This document shows positions 17,765 to 29,324 of a stretch of 64,000 nucleotides of DNA, in pieces. The notes beneath the pieces are model-generated. The model did not search any database, was not told the origin of the DNA, and saw only the letters and a program-made list of their open reading frames with translations. The DNA lies in NCBI GenBank assembly GCA_902525585.1, contig CABZHQ010000002.1, positions 1-64,000 on the forward strand. Direction: 5' to 3'. The stretch's first letter is position 1. Every line of letters begins with the position of its first letter. A program made the position numbers and the translations under genes. Source of the stretch: an uncultured Prochlorococcus sp. Its GTDB lineage: Bacteria; Cyanobacteriota; Cyanobacteriia; PCC-6307; Cyanobiaceae.

Positions 17765-18967
17765 TTAGTCTTTATTAGGCAAGCGAAGCGTGACAGGTCC
17801 TAAAGGGTGTTTTGAGTTTGGATAAATACTATGGTGATGATGATGGTGATTATGTTCATGTTGATGAGCCTCTACATGTTCATGTTCCAAGTAATCTCCT
17901 CCTCCTGATTTTGATTTTTCTTGATTATGAGTTGGTATTTGATTTTGTATTTCACAAGCACCATTACATTCAGGATCACATAAATCACAACTTATACCCA
18001 AGCCCTCTACATGGTCATGATGACTTTCTTGTACCATTCCAACTTCTTTTTCAAAGCCAAATAAATTTGACCTATATTTACAAGTTGAGCAATTCATAAA
18101 ATTATTACCTTCGTTATTAAGAATCTCTTCAATCCTTTCTACAAAAGTGTCAACCACATAAGACTGTGACGAAAGATATTTTGCATGTATAAATGAAATA
18201 TTTGGATTTTTAATCGCAACTAAATCACTTTGCCTTTTTATTCTTGTAACAAGGACACCTGAGAAAAGGAAATAAGGGAAAACAATTATATTTTTATAAC
18301 CAAGTCTCACAACATTTTTCAAGCCAGGTTCAACTAGAGGGAAAGTTACCCCAGAAAAAACTGTTTCCCCCCACCCTAAACCAATACCTTCTACGATCAT
18401 TCTCGTAATTTTTGAAACATTGGAATTCGCATCTGGGTCAGAAGAACCTCTACCAACAACAACTAATAATGATTCTTCAGGTTTGAGTGTATTATTTTGT
18501 TTAAATACATCTTTAACTCTTTCACAAGCTGCACTAATCATTAAATTATTAATACCTAATTCTCTTCCATAAATTATTTCAATACCTGTTTTACTTGAAT
18601 AATTCATAAGCAAGCTAGGTATATCATTTTTCACATGGCCAGCAGCGAAAAGCATTGCGGGTATTGCAATTACTTTTTTTATAGAAAGATCTCTTAATTT
18701 GTCTAGAGCATCAACAAGTGAAGGTTTAGCGAATTCCAAGAAACCATATTCAACCAAATAGTTTGGATATCTTTTTTGTATAAACTGAGTTAATTCTTGA
18801 AATTCAGTAATGGCTAGTTTATTTCTACTGCCGTGTCCACAGATAAGTATCGCGACTTGATTATTTAACTTCGAATCTAAATTATCCAAAATCAAGTTAT
18901 TACTTATACCATAATAGTAAAGAACAATATCATGTAGTGAAAAATAATAGTTTGCTTGAAGTTCCAA
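17765..18967 (-). CDS. CbiX/sirohydrochlorin chelatase family protein with Cys/His-rich tail
   Basis: 'AILICGHGSRNKLAITEFQEL', 'AIPAMLFAAGHVKNDIP', 'VVVGRGSSDPDAN'; C-terminal CxxC-type cysteines and HEHVEAHQHEHNHHHHHH. 5' end probably over-extended. Confidence 0.88.
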   Translation of the reverse strand: MELQANYYFSLHDIVLYYYGISNNLILDNLDSKLNNQVAILICGHGSRNKLAITEFQELTQFIQKRYPNYLVEYGFLEFAKPSLVDALDKLRDLSIKKVIAIPAMLFAAGHVKNDIPSLLMNYSSKTGIEIIYGRELGINNLMISAACERVKDVFKQNNTLKPEESLLVVVGRGSSDPDANSNVSKITRMIVEGIGLGWGETVFSGVTFPLVEPGLKNVVRLGYKNIIVFPYFLFSGVLVTRIKRQSDLVAIKNPNISFIHAKYLSSQSYVVDTFVERIEEILNNEGNNFMNCSTCKYRSNLFGFEKEVGMVQESHHDHVEGLGISCDLCDPECNGACEIQNQIPTHNQEKSKSGGGDYLEHEHVEAHQHEHNHHHHHHSIYPNSKHPLGPVTLRLPNKD

Positions 18968-20211
18968 ATATCAACTCAAAAGATGCAAAATTAAAGAAAT
19001 TAATTTATGACGTTGATGAGTCCTTATTTTATAAGGATAACTATTCTAATGAAGAATTCGAGCACCTTTGCGTATGTAGTGGAGGTACAACCTCTAGCTG
19101 TGCAAAAAATGGTTTTACAACTCTTGATCTAAGAAAAAATTACAACAAAATTCGCCTAGATAGAAAAACCAATTTAGTAACAATTGGAGGTGGAGTAATA
19201 ATGGGGGATCTAGTAAATCATTTACAAAAACATAATCGAAGTTTTCCAATCGGACTTTCTAAACTTCCAGGAGCAGGCTATATACTCACCGGTGGAGTGA
19301 GCCCGCTCAGTAGAGCCTACGGATTAGCCATTGATAATATTGAATCAATAAAAGGTTTCTTGGGAAATGGCACATTTATCTCTTTAAAAAAAAATCAAAT
19401 AAATCCAGAAGAACAATTGATTTGGGAAGCAATTAAAGGCGCAGCACCCTTCTTTTCAATTATTACCGAAATAGAACTTAAGACTATCCAATCTAATCCA
19501 ATAAAGGTTATTGAAGGATTTGTAAATCTAAATGAACTTTCAGAAATAATAAAACTATCAGAGGAATTTCCAGAAAATATTAGTCTTCAATGGATTTATG
19601 CCCAAAAAATTTATATATATATTTTTGCTGAACTCAATAATTTGGAGGATAAAAGAACAGAAGAGAACTTAATGCTTCTAGACAAATTTCCTGCTCTAGA
19701 AAAACAATTTTATGAAAACTTTAATAAAATTAATTTTTTTCCAAAGGAATTGAATTTATATGAGCTGAATGCAAATAACCATTCTGAGGTAATTAGTCTT
19801 CTTGGAGAAGATTTAAAAAATGATATCCCAATTTTTATAAAATGTTTAAGTGAAATAATGGAAAACAAACCTAATAATTCCTGTTATATTGCTTCTCAAC
19901 AATTAGGTGGCAAAACTAAAAAGTTAAATCATGGAGCAAGCTTTTTTGTTCATAGAAAAAGTACTTGGAAACCATGGATATATGCATCATGGAAAAAAAA
20001 TGATCTTCAAGAAAAAGAAGTCGTTCTGGAATGGATTTATAAATCATGGAGCAAGCTAAAAAGGTTTTATCCAAATATTCACTTAGCCCAATTGCATAAT
20101 CATTTGAATTCTCATGAAGAAGAAATTACATTAGCCTTTGGAAATAGAATGAACGAATTAAAAACTTTAAAGAATATTTTTGACCCACAAGGTATTTTGC
20201 CTCCTCTATGA
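18937..20211 (+). CDS. FAD-linked oxidase family protein
   Basis: 'LVTIGGGVIMGDLVNHLQKHNRSFPIG...GAGYILTGGVSPLSRAYGLAIDNI'. Confidence 0.85.
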   Translation: MKNNSLLEVPNINSKDAKLKKLIYDVDESLFYKDNYSNEEFEHLCVCSGGTTSSCAKNGFTTLDLRKNYNKIRLDRKTNLVTIGGGVIMGDLVNHLQKHNRSFPIGLSKLPGAGYILTGGVSPLSRAYGLAIDNIESIKGFLGNGTFISLKKNQINPEEQLIWEAIKGAAPFFSIITEIELKTIQSNPIKVIEGFVNLNELSEIIKLSEEFPENISLQWIYAQKIYIYIFAELNNLEDKRTEENLMLLDKFPALEKQFYENFNKINFFPKELNLYELNANNHSEVISLLGEDLKNDIPIFIKCLSEIMENKPNNSCYIASQQLGGKTKKLNHGASFFVHRKSTWKPWIYASWKKNDLQEKEVVLEWIYKSWSKLKRFYPNIHLAQLHNHLNSHEEEITLAFGNRMNELKTLKNIFDPQGILPPL

Positions 20212-20241
20212 GGTAACTTCTTAATTATAAAGAAAATTAAA

Positions 20242-21807
20242 ATGTCAAATTTCTCAAGATATTTATCTAAAAATTGGTTAGATGATCCAAAATCAAATAT
20301 TCTCTCTGGCTTAGTTGTTGCTTTTGCAATGATCCCAGAAGCAATCGCTTTTTCAGGTATAGCCGGTGTAGATCCTAAAGTTGGCCTTTTTGGCGCATTT
20401 TGCCTATCTATAACAATTGCGATTGTTGGCGGAAGAATGGGTATGATCACTTCAGCCACAGGTTCAACAGCTCTTTTAATGACTGGACTTGTTGCTTATG
20501 GAGAATCACAAGGCCCTGGTTTAGGAGTCCCATATCTTATTGCAGCAGGAATATTAACTGGATTTTTCCAAATTCTTTGGGGATATTTAAGACTTGCCTA
20601 CCAAATGCGATTCGTGCCAACAGGAGTATTAAGTGGATTTGTAAATGCACTGGCTCTTTTAATATTTCAAGCACAACTACCGCAGTTAGGAATAGGTATT
20701 AAAGAATCAAAAGAATTAGTTGAAGAAACTTTAAGTCAATATCCAGTTAACTCTCAGATTCCAGTAGTTTGGATTCTTGTAATCCTAGGATTAGTAATTA
20801 TCTATGGGCTTCCAAAAATCACAAAAGTAATCCCATCTCAACTTATTGCAATAGTAGTAATAACTCTTATAAGCATATTCTTTAATCTAGATGTCCCAAC
20901 AGTTAGCGATTTGGGTAAATTACCTGATGGATTACCAAGTATTTCGCTTCCTTTTGGATCAATAGAAAATGGAAAGGTACCTTTTAGTCTTGAAACATTA
21001 GGGATAATTTTACCGACCTCACTCGCAATATCTCTTGTGGGTTTAATGGAAACCTTTTTAACTCAAGACATTTTAGACGATGTAACTGATACAAGTTCTA
21101 ATAAAAATAAAGAAGCAAGAGGACAGGGGATAGCAAATATTGTGGCATCTTTATTTGGTGGAATGGCTGGATGTGCCTTAGTTGGGCAATCTGTGATGAA
21201 CACTGAGAATGGTGGTAAATCTAGATTATCAACCCTCTCCTCAGGTATATCTCTACTAATTATGATCATCCTCTTGAAGTCTTGGATTGGAGCAATACCA
21301 ATGGCTGCTTTAGTAGCAATCATGATAACGATCGCAATAAGTACAGCAGATATAAATGGATTAAAAAATATTAGAAAGATACCTAAAAGCGATACTGCAG
21401 TCATGCTCATGACTTTTGCAGTTACTATGCTTACAAAACCTCATAATCTTGCACTTGGAGTTATTGCAGGAGTTGCATTAGCTGCAATTCTTTTCAGCAG
21501 AAAAGTTGCAAAAGTTATAACTGTCTCAAGAGCAAAAGAAAATAATTTAACTACTTACAAAGTAAAAGGACAATTATTTTTTGTAAGTAAAATTTATTTT
21601 TTACAAGGATTTGATATTCATGAACATCCAGAAAATATTGTAATTGACATGTCTTTAGCTCATATTTGGGATCAAAGTGGCGTTGTCGCACTTGAGCAAA
21701 TTATTAGAAAATTCCAGAATGGTGGTTCTAAAGTTGAAATTGTAGGGTTAAATAAAGAAAGTCTCAACTTATTTGAGAGACTTGGTGGTATAGAAAGCGC
21801 TCATTGA
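20242..21807 (+). CDS. SulP family anion transporter (possible bicarbonate transporter) with STAS domain
   Basis: 'NILSGLVVAFAMIPEAIAFSGIAGVDPKVGLFGAF' and C-terminal STAS-like region. Confidence 0.9.
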   Translation: MSNFSRYLSKNWLDDPKSNILSGLVVAFAMIPEAIAFSGIAGVDPKVGLFGAFCLSITIAIVGGRMGMITSATGSTALLMTGLVAYGESQGPGLGVPYLIAAGILTGFFQILWGYLRLAYQMRFVPTGVLSGFVNALALLIFQAQLPQLGIGIKESKELVEETLSQYPVNSQIPVVWILVILGLVIIYGLPKITKVIPSQLIAIVVITLISIFFNLDVPTVSDLGKLPDGLPSISLPFGSIENGKVPFSLETLGIILPTSLAISLVGLMETFLTQDILDDVTDTSSNKNKEARGQGIANIVASLFGGMAGCALVGQSVMNTENGGKSRLSTLSSGISLLIMIILLKSWIGAIPMAALVAIMITIAISTADINGLKNIRKIPKSDTAVMLMTFAVTMLTKPHNLALGVIAGVALAAILFSRKVAKVITVSRAKENNLTTYKVKGQLFFVSKIYFLQGFDIHEHPENIVIDMSLAHIWDQSGVVALEQIIRKFQNGGSKVEIVGLNKESLNLFERLGGIESAH

Positions 21808-21813
21808 AAAAAG

Positions 21814-22704
21814 TTAATTAAGACTAACTTGTTGATAACAAAACCAAAGCCATTGCTGAAAAAGCAAATTTCTATGAGATCTCCAAGCGGTTTTTGAACT
21901 ATTTAGATCAAAATTTTCAGGTGGAGGAACATCTCCCTTTTCTTTGTCTCTTTCAATTTCACTAATAATTCTATGCACAGTATATTCAGGATGACCTAAA
22001 TGCATAAGTTGTTTTTGATCATTAGATTCAAATATTGTATATCCAACGTTTTCTCCATATGCCAACAAATTCAATTTCCCTTCTTTTTGGGCCTTCTCCA
22101 TTTCCAAATCTGGTAATCCAGCAAATCTACTTTGAGGACAAATAAATTCATCATCTTGTGTACCCATCAAAGGGTGTCCAGGAACAAGACTTTTTAAAGG
22201 GAATACCCCAAATAATTTCCTATCAAAAACTTGCTTATCAACCCCTGCCAAATAAGCCAGAGCAAAGCCAGCCCAACATAATCCAAGAGTACTCGCACAA
22301 GAATTTCTAGCTTCATTTACAATTTTCACAAATTCATCCCAATACTTAACCTCCTCAAAGGCTAGGTGCTCAATAGGTGCTCCAGTAATGATGATTCCAT
22401 CTAACGGTTCTGGATTATTTGCTTCTTCCCAAGTTATGTATAGATTATTTAGATGATTAAGATCCCATGTTTTATAAGAGTGAGTTTTAAGCTTTATCCA
22501 AACTGGCTCAATTTGAAGAGGAGATAAACCAAGTGGATGTAGTAAGTTAAATTCATACTGCTTGCCAAGAGGCATGATATTTAAAATACCAATCCTAAGA
22601 GGACGTATATCCTGTCTTTTTGCCAATTCTGGTTCGATCCAAGATATATGATTTTTCTCGACATCACTAATCTTGTGATAGTTACTAGGAATTATTAAAG
22701 CCAA
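21814..22704 (-). CDS. metA: Homoserine O-succinyltransferase/acetyltransferase
   Basis: 'LRIGILNIMPLGKQYEFNLLHPLGLSPLQIEPVWIK', 'GLCWAGFALAYLAGV'. Confidence 0.93.
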   Translation of the reverse strand: MALIIPSNYHKISDVEKNHISWIEPELAKRQDIRPLRIGILNIMPLGKQYEFNLLHPLGLSPLQIEPVWIKLKTHSYKTWDLNHLNNLYITWEEANNPEPLDGIIITGAPIEHLAFEEVKYWDEFVKIVNEARNSCASTLGLCWAGFALAYLAGVDKQVFDRKLFGVFPLKSLVPGHPLMGTQDDEFICPQSRFAGLPDLEMEKAQKEGKLNLLAYGENVGYTIFESNDQKQLMHLGHPEYTVHRIISEIERDKEKGDVPPPENFDLNSSKTAWRSHRNLLFQQWLWFCYQQVSLN

Positions 22705-22717
22705 TAAATCTCCTTTC

Positions 22718-24061
<1,344 letters not shown>

Positions 24062-24117
24062 CTATTATCTATTTAACTTAAAAAAGCTTAAAAAAAAAAC
24101 AAAAAAAAGATAAATAT

Positions 24118-24795
24118 TTATAAATCCTTTTTTATTGAGGGGTAATTATCTTTCATATATAAACTTAAATCATCTTTTATCGCAGATCTGAGTTTCTCAA
24201 TATTTGCAGTATCAATTATGGGAAAAGTTTTATTAGCATCAGGATCTTTTTCAGTAATTGATTTCCAATTCTTACCAACTTCTTTTTCAGAGTTTTTTAA
24301 AACCTCATCAAAGTTGAAAACATTTTCGTTGTTTTTAGCGTCAAATTCGCTAAAAGCTTTTTTTATGAGCTGTTTTCTATTTTCGAATAGATTCTTGGCT
24401 TTTAAAGTATCTGGAAGACCCATAACTGGTTGTAATTCCTTAAGAAGTTTTATTTCCTCTTCAAGCAATAGTGTCCAAACACCAAGTTTATTTTTTGGGA
24501 GATTGTAATTACTAAAAATATTAATTTCATCTAGGTAAAAATTTAGCCATAAATAATATGATTTTTCTTCAATAGTTTTTTTTACAGATATCTTTTTATT
24601 TTGAAGCTTTGGGAGTAACTTTTCTGCTTTCTTTAAAAACTGTCTGTCTTCTCTTTCTAAATTTATTAGTCCCCATCTTTGACTATAGTCCCACAAATCT
24701 TCGTATCTTGTTAAATCTTCTTGATTCCAACCAAGAGCTTTCAGTTCATGAGAACGATGTGTTAATTCCTTTTTCAAAAAAAACCTTAAAACCAT
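24118..24795 (-). CDS. Conserved hypothetical protein
   Basis: 225-aa ORF. Confidence 0.6.
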   Translation of the reverse strand: MVLRFFLKKELTHRSHELKALGWNQEDLTRYEDLWDYSQRWGLINLEREDRQFLKKAEKLLPKLQNKKISVKKTIEEKSYYLWLNFYLDEINIFSNYNLPKNKLGVWTLLLEEEIKLLKELQPVMGLPDTLKAKNLFENRKQLIKKAFSEFDAKNNENVFNFDEVLKNSEKEVGKNWKSITEKDPDANKTFPIIDTANIEKLRSAIKDDLSLYMKDNYPSIKKDL

Positions 24796-24868
24796 AATAA
24801 TTCTAACCTTGCAATCAAGATTAGTAAATAAATGAAAACCTTAGTTTTTTTGTAAATTAAACAAATAA

Positions 24869-26377
24869 TCAATTATTAAAATAATTATTAATTATTTTCA
24901 ATACATTAATGTAACTTGGATTTTTTTTAGAAATTTGATTACTAGATTCATTATTTTTAAAATCATTTCCATCTTTGTAAATAAACAATTTCTTATAAAG
25001 GTTTTCAATATTATTAAAAAGAAAATCTCCTTTTAATTTTTCGTTTAGTTCTAAGGATAATTCAGATTTCACAGATTCTTGGCAAAAATTAGTTATTTCT
25101 TCTGAACTAATTAAAACCTTATAAATTTCTTTTTTTTCTTCTGAATTTGCATTAAAGCATAAATAAATAATATTTATCATTGAACAATTATTATTTTTGA
25201 TTTTGAATTGTTTGTAAATATCTGGCCAAAATTTTAAGGATTTTAGACCTTCTAAACCTCCTTGACTGAGAGAGTATTTATTACACCAATCTACAAATTC
25301 TGAGACATCTTTTGGACATCTCTTGAGTTTTAAAAGCATATCTGATAAGACTTGTCCCGCCTGAAAATTCCTTGTTGGTTTTCCTTCAGTTGGTAGAGTC
25401 ATGCTCCCTAAGACATCAGCCTTAACAGCATTTAACTGAGAAAAAGTATAATCTCCTTTTTCACAAAATTTATCATTAATTATTTCCTTTGCACTAATTA
25501 TTTCTTCACCATAACCAAGTTCTTTTAATGAAAGATATTTATTCCCTAATTTATTTTCTTTTCTAACTTGTAATGATACTGATGCGGCTTGATCTAAACA
25601 TTGAGTTAACAAAATCGTATTGATGGTAGGTAGCATTCCTGGCTTATCGGAATGAAAGTTATTTACAAAACCTGCAAATATGGATGAAATATTTTTTATT
25701 GATTTTATATATTGACATTCAATATTATGAACTCCTGGAGAAACTTGAATTTTCGGAGACAATTGATTCAAAATACGAGCCCCTATAAAAGCAGTAAGGG
25801 CATCCGGATGGCAGAAATTTGCAGTAAAACTATCATTAGGATTTCGTAAAGCTCCATGTCGATGAAATCCTGTAAAAAAAGCTAAATTTGGATATTTATT
25901 ACAAATAATAAAAGGGTTTTTGTTTTTTTTATCAATGCAAAAAGAACCAACGAGACAGCCAAGAACCACATTTTCTCTTTTTAAAGTTTTTCTAAGTTCT
26001 AAAGCCTGCTTAACATCATCTTGTATGTGATTACTGTTTGCAGCAAGAATAACTATCTCACATTCCAAGAGAAGATCTTTTAGATCATAAGACTTACTTT
26101 TTCCCTCTGAAGAATAATGTCCCATTCTCTCAATCTTTTTAAGAATCTCATTATCCATATCAGAAATAACATTATTTGAGAAAGCACCTAACAAATCTCT
26201 ATCTTCCCTAGGAGCTAAGAGAATATTTTTTGATTTTCCATGCATAGCGCAGTTATATGCTAATGAAGCTGGATATAAACCAACACTGTAAAATCCAACT
26301 TTACAAGTCTTTAAATCTCTAATCAATGAATAAAAATATTTTTCATTATTAAGGTTTTTGATAAATTTATTCTTCAT
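24869..26377 (-). CDS. Glycerol-3-phosphate dehydrogenase-like NAD-binding protein
   Basis: 'VGFYSVGLYPASLAYNCAMHGKSKNILLAPRE' Rossmann-like, 'LECEIVILAANSNHIQDDVKQAL'. Confidence 0.6.
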   Translation of the reverse strand: MKNKFIKNLNNEKYFYSLIRDLKTCKVGFYSVGLYPASLAYNCAMHGKSKNILLAPREDRDLLGAFSNNVISDMDNEILKKIERMGHYSSEGKSKSYDLKDLLLECEIVILAANSNHIQDDVKQALELRKTLKRENVVLGCLVGSFCIDKKNKNPFIICNKYPNLAFFTGFHRHGALRNPNDSFTANFCHPDALTAFIGARILNQLSPKIQVSPGVHNIECQYIKSIKNISSIFAGFVNNFHSDKPGMLPTINTILLTQCLDQAASVSLQVRKENKLGNKYLSLKELGYGEEIISAKEIINDKFCEKGDYTFSQLNAVKADVLGSMTLPTEGKPTRNFQAGQVLSDMLLKLKRCPKDVSEFVDWCNKYSLSQGGLEGLKSLKFWPDIYKQFKIKNNNCSMINIIYLCFNANSEEKKEIYKVLISSEEITNFCQESVKSELSLELNEKLKGDFLFNNIENLYKKLFIYKDGNDFKNNESSNQISKKNPSYINVLKIINNYFNN

Positions 26378-26542
26378 TTTTGGGCTCTCTTCATAAATTT
26401 TTTAATTTCTTAACTTAACCAATATTTTCTACATTAAAGCAATGTTTGAACAAAGCAAATTGATAATTGTAAATATTGAATTCCTTAATTTATAATTTAA
26501 ATTACAAAAAATTATTTTTAAAGAGAGGAAATAACTATAAAG

Positions 26543-27763
26543 ATGGATTACAGCAGCACTAATTTGAACTTTCTAAAACAAATACTTTCTTCTCAAAATA
26601 TTTTATTTATTCAAGATATTGACGGGGTTTGCATCCCTTTAGTTAAAGATCCATTGGCTAGAAAATTAGAATCAAAGTTTATTTATGCCGCAAAGGCTTT
26701 AGCAGAAGAATTCTTCGTATTAACTTGCGGAGAACATGAAGGCCATAGAGGTGTAAATAGAATAATTGAGAGAAGTTTGAAAAGTACCATAAAAGCCAAA
26801 GATAATGAACTGTATCTAAGGGGCTTGGCAGCCTGTGGAGTTGAATATCAAGACAGCGATGGTGAAACAAGTTTTGAAGGAATTTCAGAAAAAGAACTGA
26901 ATTTCTTATCAACAGTACCAAACATAATAAGACCAAAATTTGATTCAATAGTTAAGAATATTTTCCCTAAACTTGTCCAAGAAGATATCAATTTCCACGC
27001 AGCAAAATCAATATGTGATACTCGTTTCTCGCCGACGATTAATTTCAATAGCCTTTTTGATTTAGTAAGTAAAGATTCTGAAAAAAGAAGGATAATTCAG
27101 ATTAGTTTTGAAAAAATGATGAATGAAATCATATATAAAGCTGAATCGGAAGGACTCAAGAACTCATTTTTCCTCCACATATCACCAAATTTAGGCAGTA
27201 AAAATGATAAAGAAATTATTAAACTTTCTACTGAAAATGATATTGGATCAACTGACATACAATTTCTTATAAAAGGAGCAGTTAAAGATGCAGGAGTATT
27301 ATTTCTTTTAAATAAATTTATTGAGGCTAAAACTGGTAAAGCTCCTTTTGGAAGTAATTTTAATTTTAGAAATTCGCCGAAATCTATTAAAGAAAAAATA
27401 GATTTATGCAAAAAAAATATTCACAAAGTCGATATGCCATTAATTATTGGAGTAGGTGACACAGTGACATCAAACAAAATGATTGGTGAGAAAATTTATT
27501 CAAGAGGAGGAAGTGACAGATCATTTTTAGAGTTCATACAAATATTAGGTAATAAATTTGGCATTAACAATAAAATAATTTATGTAGATAGTAGTTCTGG
27601 TGAAGTTGAAAGGCCTTCTATAAAAAAAACAGGTTTATTAGGGATTAGTGATTTTAATGATAGCCTGAAGTTTGATATGGTTTTTAAGAATGGGGCAAAA
27701 GAATATATAAATTGGTTTATTGAACTTTCAAAAAAGAGATCCAGCTTTAAAAAAAATAATTGA
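26543..27763 (+). CDS. Glucosylglycerol-3-phosphate phosphatase family (StpA/GgpP)
   Basis: 'ILFIQDIDGVCIPLVKDPLARKLESKFIYAAKAL' and overall length. Confidence 0.8.
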   Translation: MDYSSTNLNFLKQILSSQNILFIQDIDGVCIPLVKDPLARKLESKFIYAAKALAEEFFVLTCGEHEGHRGVNRIIERSLKSTIKAKDNELYLRGLAACGVEYQDSDGETSFEGISEKELNFLSTVPNIIRPKFDSIVKNIFPKLVQEDINFHAAKSICDTRFSPTINFNSLFDLVSKDSEKRRIIQISFEKMMNEIIYKAESEGLKNSFFLHISPNLGSKNDKEIIKLSTENDIGSTDIQFLIKGAVKDAGVLFLLNKFIEAKTGKAPFGSNFNFRNSPKSIKEKIDLCKKNIHKVDMPLIIGVGDTVTSNKMIGEKIYSRGGSDRSFLEFIQILGNKFGINNKIIYVDSSSGEVERPSIKKTGLLGISDFNDSLKFDMVFKNGAKEYINWFIELSKKRSSFKKNN

Positions 27764-27803
27764 CTTTTTAATTTACGAATTACAATTAATAAAAAATATA
27801 TTT

Positions 27804-28736
27804 ATGAAAGAAAATTTCCCCTTAATAAATAAAGAACCTGTAGAAACATTGCAAATTAACATAGGTTATAAGTGCAATCAAGCTTGTAAGCATTGTCATG
27901 TAAATTCAAGCCCTTTACGTACAGAAAAGATGTCCAATGAAATAATCTCCCTTATTCCACAAATAATTGATAAATATAAAATTAAGACTTTAGATATTAC
28001 AGGAGGTGCACCAGAACTCCATCCAGAGTTTAAAAATCTAATTAGTACTTTAAGCACAAAAAAAATTGATATTATAGATAGATGCAATTTAACAATATTC
28101 TTTGAAGAGGGATATGAAGATATCCCTAAATTTCTTGCAGATAATAAAGTAATAGTTACAGCTTCTCTTCCATGTTATGAGAAAAATAATGTTGAGTTAC
28201 AAAGAGGATATGGGGTTTTTGAAAAAAGTATTAATGCTATAAAAATTCTTAATTACTTAGGATATGGTAAGCAAGATAGTGGATTAAAATTAAATCTTGT
28301 TTACAATCCTGTAAGTCCAATTCTTCCGCCTTCTCAAGAATTATTGGAAAAGGATTATAAAAAAATACTATTCGAAAAATATAATATTGTTTTTAATAGC
28401 CTTTACACAATAACTAATATGCCAATTAATAGATATGAAGAATCTCTAAGAAGAGAAGGTAAACTAAATTCTTATTACAAATTACTAAAAGAAAATTTTA
28501 ATGAAAATAATTTAGAAAATCTTATGTGTAAAAAGACAATTAGTGTAAATTGGCTTGGTGAAATTTATGATTGTGACTTTAACCAACAAATAAATTTCCG
28601 AGAAAATAATGGACCAAAGACTCTTTTTGATCTATTGGAGGAATCATTTACTTTTAACTACGGGGTTGCTGTAAAAGAACATTGTTTTGCTTGCACTGCA
28701 GGTGCAGGATCAAGCTGCGGAGGGACTTTAACTTAA
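27804..28736 (+). CDS. Radical SAM protein, ArsS (arsenosugar biosynthesis) family
   Basis: 'LQINIGYKCNQACKHCHVNSSPLRTE' CxxxCxxC, 'DITGGAPELHPEF', 'DRCNLTIFFEEGYEDIPKFLADNKVIVTASLPCY', C-terminal Cys motifs. ORF opens at 27720; ATG at 27804 preferred. Confidence 0.85.
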   Translation: MKENFPLINKEPVETLQINIGYKCNQACKHCHVNSSPLRTEKMSNEIISLIPQIIDKYKIKTLDITGGAPELHPEFKNLISTLSTKKIDIIDRCNLTIFFEEGYEDIPKFLADNKVIVTASLPCYEKNNVELQRGYGVFEKSINAIKILNYLGYGKQDSGLKLNLVYNPVSPILPPSQELLEKDYKKILFEKYNIVFNSLYTITNMPINRYEESLRREGKLNSYYKLLKENFNENNLENLMCKKTISVNWLGEIYDCDFNQQINFRENNGPKTLFDLLEESFTFNYGVAVKEHCFACTAGAGSSCGGTLT

Positions 28737-28742
28737 AATATG

Positions 28743-29195
28743 CTAGATACAATTAGGACATATAGCTCTTACATTTAAAGAGGATTCAATTAGTTTAAAT
28801 CCATTAGCTTTTGCTGCAAATTTGCCTGCTTCTAAAACTTCGTCATTTTCGAATTCTTCTGTTCTTCCACACCTAATACAAATCAAGTGGTGATGATCAG
28901 GAGTTTCGTTACTAAGCAATTCATATCTGTGTCCGCCCTCACTTAGTTCTAATTCATGAAGCAAACCCATTTGCACTAGAAGTCTCAACGTTCTATAAAT
29001 TGTTGCTAGTGAAACTTTGGAACTTGATCTAACTAACTTTTCATGAACCTCTTCAGCACTAAGGTGTTTCCCAGAACCAATATTCTCAAATAAATTTAGA
29101 ACCTTAAGCCTCTGAGCAGTTAATCTCTTCCCATCTTTATGTAATCCATCCTCAAGAGGTGAACTAATGACTTTGTATTGAGAGGATAATGACAA
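28743..29195 (-). CDS. fur: Fur family metalloregulator
   Basis: 'LTAQRLKVLNLFENIGSGKHLSAEEVHEKL', 'SLATIYRTLRLLVQMGLLHEL', 'HHHLICIRCGRTEEF'. Confidence 0.92.
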   Translation of the reverse strand: MSLSSQYKVISSPLEDGLHKDGKRLTAQRLKVLNLFENIGSGKHLSAEEVHEKLVRSSSKVSLATIYRTLRLLVQMGLLHELELSEGGHRYELLSNETPDHHHLICIRCGRTEEFENDEVLEAGKFAAKANGFKLIESSLNVRAICPNCI

Positions 29196-29324
29196 AAATT
29201 AACGGACTACTATTCTCAATAATAACTCTAGATGAGAGTAAAACAACTTTTTGATTTAAATGTTTACTAAAGCTCTCCAAAATATTATGTTAAACATATC
29301 TTTATTTAGAAACAATAATAGATC

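Noticed and set aside
17765-18099. 95-aa ORF 17812-18099 rich in D/H/L
   Set aside because: Mirror frame of the CbiX His-rich tail.
20112-21410. Several ORFs antisense to or out of frame within the SulP gene region
   Set aside because: Fully overlapped by a well-supported transporter CDS; no recognisable domain.
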